Shown here in pieces: positions 1-5,472 of a stretch of 6,195 bases of DNA. The position numbers and the translations under genes were made by a program. Each line of letters opens with the position of its first letter. Within the stretch, counting starts at the first letter, position 1. A model generated the notes under the pieces. The model searched no databases. It saw nothing but the letters and a program-made list of their open reading frames with translations, and was not told where the DNA came from. Origin of the DNA: Cyanobacteriota bacterium (lineage in GTDB: Bacteria > Cyanobacteriota > Cyanobacteriia > PCC-6307 > Cyanobiaceae); the NCBI GenBank assembly GCA_026389255.1, contig JAPLIF010000099.1:1-6195 (forward strand), written 5' to 3'.

Positions 1-57
1 CTGCGGGCCACCGGGGTGGCCCTCACCTGGCGGGCTCCGGCGTCGGAGCGCTATTAA
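1..57 (+). CDS. Possible C-terminal tail of a rightward gene entering from the left
   Basis: An open frame begins before the window and ends at a TAA at 55-57. Its 18 visible codons read LRATGVALTWRAPASERY. Sixteen of the 18 codons end in G or C, matching the codon bias of the certain genes here, which is the only support for coding. If real, the gene converges on the glycosyltransferase with about 30 bp between the two stops. I do not recognise the protein. A leftward gene start in the same bases is the competing reading, and too little sequence is visible to decide. Confidence 0.3.
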   Translation: MRATGVALTWRAPASERY

Positions 58-87
58 TTTTGCCGAAGCACGGACTTCGTCAAGGAC

Positions 88-1251
88 TCAGGCGGCAATG
101 GGCTGGAGCGTCAGCTCGGCGTAAAGCTTTTCAAGGGCGTCAATGTTGCTCTCCAGGGTGTAGCGCTCCTGGACCCGGGCCCGCGCTCGCACCCCCAGTT
201 CGGCGGTTAGCACCGGTTGATCCCGGAGGACCGGCAATAGGGTGCGCAGTTGGGTGGTGACCCCCTGGGTGCTGATCACAATGCCGGCACCCCCCTGCAG
301 CACCTCGCCGTCGGCACCGGCATCGGTGGCGACGCAGGCGGTGCCGCTGGCCATGGCCTCGAGCAGGGCCAAGGAGAGCCCCTCCACCAGGGAGGGCAGC
401 AGAAAGACTTCCGCCAGCTGCAGCAGGGCGACCCGCCGGGCCAGGCTGGATTCGTAGCCCCAAAAGATCACATCGTTTTCGGTCTGGGATTGGATCAGCC
501 CCCGCAGGGGGCCATCTCCGACGATCAGGAGGACACACCCCTCGGGACGCACCAGCCGCCAGGCCCGCAGCAGGGCCTCGACGTTTTTTTCGGTGGAGAG
601 GCGACCCATATAGAGAAAGACCCGGCGCCCCTCAAACTGGTGGCGCAGTTCCGCCAGGGTCGGCGAGTCGAGGTCGGGTGCGGGGGTCCACAGGTTCGTA
701 TCCACGCCATTGGGAATGATGGCCAGTCGCTCGCGCCGGACCCCGAGCCGTTCCAGCAGATCGGCCTGCAACGCGGAGAACACGATGACCCGATCGAAAC
801 GGGCCAGGGAGGGGGCATAGAGCTGATAAGTGAGCTGCTGGGTGCCGGCGGTGAGATTGCGCAGCGCCGCATCGAAGGCTGGATGGAAGGTGGCCACTAG
901 GGGCAATCCCAGCTGCTGACAAAGATCGGGCAGCCGGAAATCCAGGGGGGAGAGGGTAAGGCTGGCGTGGACCAGATCCGGCCGCAGCCGCTCCAGCGAT
1001 TCCCTTAATTCCCGCTGGGCCCCCGGTGAGGGAATGGTGTAAACCTGGGACTTCACCAGGTAGGGCAGGGTGACAACTTCGGGGCTTTCGCTCTCGTCGG
1101 TGTCGGGGCGTCCCAGTCCGGCGGGCGGGGTGTCGAAATGGATGAAACTGACGGAATGGCCCCTGCGCCGCAGGGCTTCCGTCGTGCTCAATCCGTAGGT
1201 GACGTTGCCGCAAAACGGGGATTTCTTGCCCAACCAGGCAATGTGCGACAC
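88..1251 (-). CDS. GT4-family glycosyltransferase (group 1)
   Basis: A 387-residue retaining glycosyltransferase of the GT-B fold, normal length for GT4 enzymes, which transfer a sugar from an activated nucleotide donor. The N-terminal acceptor domain (about residues 1-180) opens with the glycine-rich IAWLGKKSPFCGNVTYG stretch and contains a TFHPAF segment with His123. The C-terminal donor domain (about 210-380) carries MGRLSTEKN with Arg217 and Lys222, the IVGDGPLR strand-turn, and the EX7E motif as Glu290 and Glu298 in EGLSLALLEAMASG. These are the expected nucleotide-sugar contacts. There is no signal peptide or membrane segment, so it should act in the cytoplasm or at the inner membrane face. 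Start is GTG at 1251, with an upstream in-frame stop at 1273-1275. An AAAGG lies 17 nt upstream, too far for a good ribosome site. It is the last gene of the leftward unit. Donor and acceptor cannot be read from sequence; the N-terminus recalls conserved cyanobacterial orthologues of unassigned acceptor. Confidence 0.9.
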   Translation of the reverse strand: MSHIAWLGKKSPFCGNVTYGLSTTEALRRRGHSVSFIHFDTPPAGLGRPDTDESESPEVVTLPYLVKSQVYTIPSPGAQRELRESLERLRPDLVHASLTLSPLDFRLPDLCQQLGLPLVATFHPAFDAALRNLTAGTQQLTYQLYAPSLARFDRVIVFSALQADLLERLGVRRERLAIIPNGVDTNLWTPAPDLDSPTLAELRHQFEGRRVFLYMGRLSTEKNVEALLRAWRLVRPEGCVLLIVGDGPLRGLIQSQTENDVIFWGYESSLARRVALLQLAEVFLLPSLVEGLSLALLEAMASGTACVATDAGADGEVLQGGAGIVISTQGVTTQLRTLLPVLRDQPVLTAELGVRARARVQERYTLESNIDALEKLYAELTLQPIAA

Positions 1252-1277
1252 CGATGCGATGCGTTCAGCCTTTCAAG

Positions 1278-2621
1278 CTAGCAGCCACGCCAGGGCTGTT
1301 CGCTAAGGGCGGCGAGGGCCGCCAGGGCTGCAAGCCCCCAGAGCACTGGCAATAGACCGTATCGGGAAACCACCGTACCGGCCAGGGCGAGGGGCAGGCT
1401 GAGGGCGATGTTGATGAGGTTGTTTTGCAGCCCGAATACCTTGCCCCTCTGATCTTCGGGGGTGTCTTCCTGGATCGTGGTCTGGGCGGGGATCGCCAGT
1501 AAGGCTGAGCCCACGCCAAGAACGGCGCAGAGGACCAGGGTGATCACCAGGTGGCCCCGGAACTGACCCAGCAGGACCAGGGAGGCCGCAATGGTGCCCA
1601 GCCCCGTGCAGGCCAGGAGCCTGCGGCTGAATCGGTCGCCCAGTTGGGCCATCGCCAGGGCCCCCAGGGCCAGACCCAGGCCGCTCATGGCCAGCAGGGT
1701 GCCAAACCGGGTGGGCCCCAGCTGGCTGATGGCGGCCGCCAGGCTGATGGCCAGCACGTAGAGGGCCGCCAGCAGGCTGTAGAGCAGCACCAGCTGCAGC
1801 ATCGCCGACCGCACGCTGGTTCGCTCCCGCAGGACCTGAAGTCCTTCGCCGATTTCCTGCCAGACGGTGGCGCTGCGGGGTTGGCGGGGCGGTTCACGCA
1901 GGGTGATGCCCATGAGCACGAGGGCTGCGAGTCCGTAGCAGAGGGGCAACAGCACGAATTCGCCGTGGCGCAGGCCCACCGAAGCCAATAGCCGATGCAG
2001 CAAGCGCAGCACCGGATCCCCTACCGCGAAGCCGACGATGGTGGCGGCCATGCTGGTGGTCTGGTACAGGGAGTTGGCCGCAAACAGCTGGTGGCCTTCC
2101 ACCAACAACGGAATGGCGGCCTGTTCCGCCGGGGCGAAAAACTGGGTGAGGACCGATTCCAGAAAGGTCATGCCGACGAGGGCCCAGTAGCCCCAGCTCA
2201 GGCCCAGCCACACCGGACCCGGCAGCAGGGCCAGGGGCGCCAGCAAGACCAGCACCGCCCTGGCGGCGTTGGAGATCACCATGACCGAGCGCTTGGGCCA
2301 GCGGTCGGCCCAAACCCCCGCCACGGTTCCCAGCAGCATGGCGGGCACGGTGTTCGCCACGTAGATCCCCGTGGCTAACAGGGTGATGACCTGGGCCCGG
2401 GATTCGAGATTGATGCGCATGGCCGCGGCCGCCTCCGCCAGGGCGGAATCCGCCTGGGGGGTGTCCGTCACCCAGTACTGGGCGATCAGAAACACCATCA
2501 ACACGATGTAGAACTTGTCCCCGAGCTGGGAGAAGATCTGGCCGATCCAGAGCCGACGAAAGCCCTCCTGGCTCAGCACGCCAGCCAACCCCTGTGCTGT
2601 TTTATCCGGATCCGTGGTCAT
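1278..2621 (-). CDS. Major facilitator superfamily (MFS) transporter
   Basis: A 447-residue inner-membrane secondary transporter with about twelve hydrophobic helices, near residues 24-48, 79-101, 113-131, 138-158, 186-205, 221-240, 275-297, 304-325, 333-352, 357-378, 397-416 and 420-438. MFS motif A is in the TM2-TM3 loop as GVWADRWPKR (102-111), and its second-half copy is LGDRFSRR (327-334), the usual internal duplication. A QEDTPEDQRGKVFG segment (384-397) before TM11 is typical of drug- or lipid-exporter-like MFS subfamilies. The loop between TM1 and TM2 is rather long, about 30 residues. Start is ATG at 2621, overlapping the recO stop in ATGA, with a weak GGAAAA upstream; coupling to recO is likely. 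The substrate is unknown. Position before a glycosyltransferase could suggest export of a glycoconjugate, but that is only context. Confidence 0.92.
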   Translation of the reverse strand: MTTDPDKTAQGLAGVLSQEGFRRLWIGQIFSQLGDKFYIVLMVFLIAQYWVTDTPQADSALAEAAAAMRINLESRAQVITLLATGIYVANTVPAMLLGTVAGVWADRWPKRSVMVISNAARAVLVLLAPLALLPGPVWLGLSWGYWALVGMTFLESVLTQFFAPAEQAAIPLLVEGHQLFAANSLYQTTSMAATIVGFAVGDPVLRLLHRLLASVGLRHGEFVLLPLCYGLAALVLMGITLREPPRQPRSATVWQEIGEGLQVLRERTSVRSAMLQLVLLYSLLAALYVLAISLAAAISQLGPTRFGTLLAMSGLGLALGALAMAQLGDRFSRRLLACTGLGTIAASLVLLGQFRGHLVITLVLCAVLGVGSALLAIPAQTTIQEDTPEDQRGKVFGLQNNLINIALSLPLALAGTVVSRYGLLPVLWGLAALAALAALSEQPWRGC

Positions 2622-3421
2622 GAATTTTCCGGCATGGGCAGGGGCACGGATTCGAAGCCGGTGCGTAGCAGTCTGAAGGCGCGGGGGCGCCGGCCGAGGT
2701 GTTCACCACACCAGGCCTCCACCAGGTCGAGGAGATGGAGCCACACCGTTTCGGGTCCCATCAGGCCGCCATCGCGACGGCGCGGTGGCTGGGGCCGGGG
2801 CAGCCGCTGCAACAGGGCCAGCTCGGAGGCATTGAGCACCACCCGGGCCCCCGCCTGGGCCCCGATCACCAGGCCCTCGCTGGGGATCAGGCTGCAGCGC
2901 CATTCCCAGTTGCCAACGGGGGGATCGAGGCGATCACCGCTGCGGGCACAGTGCTGTAGCGGCAGGGCAAACCCGCCCAAAGCCAGCAGGTGCACACTGC
3001 CTTGCAAGGCAATGGCCAGCGCTTCGCAGCGGTGGCTGCGCTCTTTCACCACGGCTTCGAGCCGCCCAAGCTGCAAAAGGAGATCTGCGAGAACGCCAGG
3101 GGCCGCTGTTTCGGTCACCAGCACCAGGCACAGCTCCACGAGGGCCTGGGCGGCCGCCAGCGTTTCGAGCCGTTGCCCCAGATGGCCGTAGTGCCGCAAG
3201 ACCCGGAGCTGCCGCACCCGCTGCAGGCCCCGACCGCCCCCCACCTGAAGCTGCAGCAGGGCAAAAGGCACGGCAGCGGCCAGGCTGCTGCGGGGGCGCC
3301 GGGCGCCAGGCACCGCCAAACGGGTCAAGCCTTCGGCTTCACTCAGCAGGGTCAACAGCCGATCGTTTTCGCCTAGGGGGCGGCTGATCAGGGCCAGGCC
3401 CTCCAAGGTGCGATCGGCCAC
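2618..3421 (-). CDS. recO: DNA repair protein RecO
   Basis: A 267-residue RecO, which works with RecF and RecR to load RecA onto SSB-coated single-stranded DNA during gap repair and also anneals strands. Length fits the family. The N-terminus (LEGLALISRPLGENDRLLTL) matches the start of the RecO OB-fold domain (about 1-80), and a helical C-terminal domain follows (about 85-250). In many RecO proteins four cysteines bind zinc in the second domain. Here only Cys158 and Cys176 remain around that site; the second Cys of the usual CxxC is Ser161 in CARSG, so zinc binding is probably lost, as in some other RecO lineages. Start is GTG at 3421, 7 nt after the deoC stop, with no convincing Shine-Dalgarno, so translation probably depends on coupling. 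The stop overlaps the MFS start. The call rests on N-terminal similarity, size and the C-terminal LIPSEGLVIG segment. Confidence 0.85.
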   Translation of the reverse strand: MADRTLEGLALISRPLGENDRLLTLLSEAEGLTRLAVPGARRPRSSLAAAVPFALLQLQVGGGRGLQRVRQLRVLRHYGHLGQRLETLAAAQALVELCLVLVTETAAPGVLADLLLQLGRLEAVVKERSHRCEALAIALQGSVHLLALGGFALPLQHCARSGDRLDPPVGNWEWRCSLIPSEGLVIGAQAGARVVLNASELALLQRLPRPQPPRRRDGGLMGPETVWLHLLDLVEAWCGEHLGRRPRAFRLLRTGFESVPLPMPENS

Positions 3422-3428
3422 GGTGGTT

Positions 3429-4130
3429 CTAAGCCAAAAGCCCTTCGGGTCCAGGAGTTTGGCGCTGGGGACCCCGCCGCAGGGCCTCCATCAGCGCCAC
3501 ACCCCGGCTGGTGCCCAGGCGGGTGGCGCCGGCTTCCACCAGGTCTAGGGCCAGTTCCAGGCTGTTGACGCCACCGGAGGCCTTGATGCCGCCGCGACCC
3601 CGGGCCAGTTGCCGCAGAAGCTGCACCTGGGCGACGCTGACGGGGGGACCGAACCCACTGCCGCTCTTGAGGAAGCGGACCCCGGCATCCAGGCTGACTT
3701 CCACCAACAGTTCGAGGGCTTCGGCCTCCAGCCGGCCGCTCTCCACAATCACCTTGACCGGCAGCCCCAGGCTGGTGATCGCCGCCAGGTCGTCCAGCAG
3801 CAGGCGGCTGTCCCGATCGGCCAGGGCGCCGAAGTCCGGCACCACATCCAGTTCGTCGGCGCCGGCCTCGGCGGCGGCCTCGGCTTCGACCCGCTTCACG
3901 GCGGCGGGGATGGCCCCAAAGGGAAAGCCCACCACCGAAATCAGCCGCACCGGCCCCCCCATCGGCAGTCGTTCCCGGGCCAGGGCCATCCAACGGGAGC
4001 CCAGGCAGACCCCCGCAAAGCCGAAATGGCGGGCTTCATCACAGCAGCGCAGGATGGCGTCATGGCCCTGGTGGGGATCCAGCAGGGCGTGATCGATCAA
4101 GGGGGCCAGGTCGGGAAGGTCGCGGCTCAC
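3429..4130 (-). CDS. deoC: Deoxyribose-phosphate aldolase
   Basis: A 233-residue class I aldolase that cleaves 2-deoxyribose 5-phosphate to glyceraldehyde 3-phosphate and acetaldehyde in deoxynucleoside breakdown, in the cytosol. Visible family landmarks in a TIM-barrel order are LIDHALL (11-17), VVGFPFGA (66-73), ADELDVV (91-97) with Asp95, LPVKVIVESGRL (123-134), FLKSGSGFG (153-161) with Lys155 as the expected Schiff-base lysine, GIKASGGV (181-188) with the second active-site Lys183, and GATRLGTSRGVA (201-212) for phosphate binding. Several motif positions differ from the common form: LIDHTLL is LIDHALL and the FxKTSTGF element is FLKSGSGF. Start is GTG at 4130 in a GTGA overlap with the lrtA stop. 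The AAGGAG just upstream lies inside the last lrtA codons and only 1 nt before the start. The C-terminal tail after 215 is polar and outside the barrel. Confidence 0.9.
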   Translation of the reverse strand: MSRDLPDLAPLIDHALLDPHQGHDAILRCCDEARHFGFAGVCLGSRWMALARERLPMGGPVRLISVVGFPFGAIPAAVKRVEAEAAAEAGADELDVVPDFGALADRDSRLLLDDLAAITSLGLPVKVIVESGRLEAEALELLVEVSLDAGVRFLKSGSGFGPPVSVAQVQLLRQLARGRGGIKASGGVNSLELALDLVEAGATRLGTSRGVALMEALRRGPQRQTPGPEGLLA

Positions 4131-4720
4131 GCTCCTTTGGCCTGGATCACGCCGAAACCGCCGTGGTTGCGGTGATACACCACCTGGATGTCGCCATTGG
4201 CTGCATCGCGAAAGACATAAAAATCGTGGTCGATCAGGTCAAGCTGATGCAGGGCCTCGTCCAGGAACATGCGGGGCATCTCAAAATATTTGCGGCGGAC
4301 CCCCCGCTGGGGCAGGGCCGCCTCCTTGCCCTCCACCAGGGTGGCCGTGCTGGGGATGTCCTGGTCGCTGGCGGGTACCTCGCCGAGATGGATGGCGCCT
4401 CGCGGGGTGCTGCCATGGTCCCGGGCCTGGATCCGGTCCTTGTAGCGGGTGAGCTGGCGGGCCAGTTTGCTGGCCACCATGTCGATGCTGGCGTAAAGGT
4501 TTTCGCTGCGTTCCTGGGCGCGCACCACGACGCCATTGGCATAGATGGTGACTTCGGCCGTTTGCTGGGGGACCCGGGGATTGCGGGCCACGGAGAGGTG
4601 CACATCCGCCTCCTTGACCAGCGATTCAAAATGATGGATCGCCCGGGTCAGTTTGGCTTCGGTGTACTCGCGGATGGCGGCTGTGATCTCGAGATTCCGG
4701 CCGTGGATCAGAAGCTTCAT
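4127..4720 (-). CDS. lrtA: Long-form ribosome hibernation promoting factor (LrtA)
   Basis: A 197-residue long-form HPF, called LrtA (light-repressed transcript A) in cyanobacteria. It binds the 30S subunit and dimerises 70S ribosomes into inactive 100S particles in the dark or under stress. The N-terminal S30AE/HPF domain (about 1-97) runs from MKLLIHGRNLEIT through the helix at IREYTEAKL, the strand VHLSVARNPR and the helix ENLYASIDMVASKLARQL. A variable linker (98-138) follows, then the C-terminal dimerisation domain (about 141-193) with RRKYFEMPRMF, DHDFYVFRDAANG and VVYHRNHGGFGVIQ. I chose the ATG at 4720 because the family begins at MKLLIHGR; an in-frame GTG at 4774 would add 18 unconserved residues and overlap the lipB start. 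Neither start has a good Shine-Dalgarno. It is the first gene of the leftward unit, divergent from lipB. The same gene may be labelled hpf or raiA in other annotations. Confidence 0.93.
   Translation of the reverse strand: MKLLIHGRNLEITAAIREYTEAKLTRAIHHFESLVKEADVHLSVARNPRVPQQTAEVTIYANGVVVRAQERSENLYASIDMVASKLARQLTRYKDRIQARDHGSTPRGAIHLGEVPASDQDIPSTATLVEGKEAALPQRGVRRKYFEMPRMFLDEALHQLDLIDHDFYVFRDAANGDIQVVYHRNHGGFGVIQAKGA
4132..4137 (-). promoter_or_regulatory. AAGGAG ribosome-binding word inside the last lrtA codons
   Basis: On the minus strand the final lrtA codons AAA GGA GCG TGA contain a strong AAGGAG only 1 nt before the GTG start of deoC. The spacing is shorter than normal for direct initiation. 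It may instead hold a terminating ribosome so that it restarts on the overlapping GTGA. Role inferred from position. Confidence 0.45.
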
Positions 4721-4766
4721 CGAATCGCAGGGCGCTTCGTGCTCTATCAGGCTAGGAAAAGGGGTG
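4721..4766. promoter_or_regulatory. Compact divergent interval between lrtA and lipB
   Basis: Only 46 bp separate the chosen lrtA and lipB starts, and this is the only place where both transcription units can begin near their first genes. I see no convincing -35/-10 pair on either strand. A TATCAG at 4745-4750 is the nearest -10-like word on the plus strand, without a matching -35. At least one promoter, probably that of lrtA, must lie inside the neighbouring coding sequence. The regulatory role is inferred from gene arrangement alone. Confidence 0.35.
4754..4757 (+). promoter_or_regulatory. Shine-Dalgarno site of lipB
   Basis: AGGA lies 9 nt before the ATG at 4767, within a purine-rich AGGAAAAGGGG run, a normal spacing. 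It is the main reason, with protein similarity, for placing the lipB start at 4767 rather than at the longest open-frame start at 4653, which would run 114 nt upstream and overlap lrtA coding sequence on the other strand. Confidence 0.6.
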
Positions 4767-5447
4767 ATGGCCACGAAACGATCCGCAATCCTTTTTGAAG
4801 CCCCGGCGCCGGTGCCCTTTGCCCGGGCCTGGGATTGGCAGCGGCGGCTGCAACAGCGCCTGCTGGAGGCCCCCAGCGGCCCCGAAGCCCTGATCGTGCT
4901 GGAGCACGAACCCTGTTACACCATGGGCCGGGGGGCCAGCCTGGAGCACCTCGGCTTTGATGTCGAGGCGCCGCCGTTGCCCCTGTTTCGCATCGACCGC
5001 GGCGGCGAAGTCACCCACCATGGTCCTGGCCAGCTGGTGCTTTACCCCATCCTCGATCTGCGCCGCCATGGCGCCGATCTGCATGGCTACCTCCGGGCCC
5101 TGGAAGCGGTGGTGATCGACCTGCTTGGGGGCTACGGGTTGGCGGCCGAGCGCTCTACGGGCCTCACGGGGGTCTGGCTGGAGGGCCGCAAGGTGGCGGC
5201 GATCGGCGTGGGGGCCAAGCGCTGGATCAGCCAGCACGGCCTGGCCCTCAACGTTTCCTGTTCGCTGCAGTCCTTTGGTGCGATCGTGCCCTGCGGTCTG
5301 GCGGATCGACCTGTGGGCAGGCTTTGCGATTGGCGACCTGAGCTCACCCCCCAGATGCTGCGCGCCCCATTGATTGCGGCCTTTGGCCGTCATTTCAACC
5401 TGACGCTTCGTCCCCCGCAGCCGGCGGAATGGCTGCCGGGGTGGTAA
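4767..5447 (+). CDS. lipB: Octanoyl-[acyl-carrier-protein]:protein octanoyltransferase LipB
   Basis: A 226-residue LipB, which transfers octanoyl from ACP to the lipoyl domains of 2-oxoacid dehydrogenases and glycine cleavage H protein. This is the first step of endogenous lipoate synthesis; LipA then inserts sulfur. The family core is intact: LEHEPCYTMGRGA (45-57), RIDRGGEVTHHGPGQLVLYP (75-94), GLTGVW (132-137), GRKVAAIGVGAKRWIS (140-155) with Lys142, HGLALNVS (157-164) and the IVPCGL segment (173-178) with Cys176. Lys142 and Cys176 match the catalytic Lys/Cys pair known from bacterial LipB. Length is normal and there is no signal peptide, so it is cytosolic. Start ATG at 4767 has AGGA 9 nt upstream; the in-frame GTG at 4764 is a minor alternative. 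It is divergent from lrtA and followed after 25 nt by the acyl-activating enzyme, probably in the same transcript. Confidence 0.95.
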   Translation: MATKRSAILFEAPAPVPFARAWDWQRRLQQRLLEAPSGPEALIVLEHEPCYTMGRGASLEHLGFDVEAPPLPLFRIDRGGEVTHHGPGQLVLYPILDLRRHGADLHGYLRALEAVVIDLLGGYGLAAERSTGLTGVWLEGRKVAAIGVGAKRWISQHGLALNVSCSLQSFGAIVPCGLADRPVGRLCDWRPELTPQMLRAPLIAAFGRHFNLTLRPPQPAEWLPGW

Positions 5448-5472
5448 CCATTGGGCACGTCGCCCCTTGCTG

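Noticed and set aside
34..61. Hairpin GCTCCG-GCGT-CGGAGC (34-49) followed by ATTTT (57-61), a possible terminator
   Set aside because: The stem is only 6 bp, the T-run is short and 8 nt away from the stem, and the hairpin would lie inside the presumed plus-strand coding tail before its stop.
250..900. Long plus-strand open frame (216 codons) opposite the glycosyltransferase
   Set aside because: Glycine/glutamine-rich composition with no recognisable domain, lying antisense to a well-supported gene; expected by chance in GC-rich DNA.
4614..4642. TTGACC on the plus strand as a -35 box for lipB
   Set aside because: No acceptable -10 sequence lies at 15-19 bp, and the word is within lrtA coding sequence.
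4653..4766. N-terminal extension of LipB by 38 residues from an ATG at 4653
   Set aside because: The extension resembles no LipB sequence, overlaps lrtA on the other strand, and the ATG at 4767 has a good ribosome-binding site.
4163..4798. Plus-strand open frame of 211 codons opposite lrtA
   Set aside because: Shadow of the lrtA reading frame, which has complete HPF domains; it would also overlap the lipB start.
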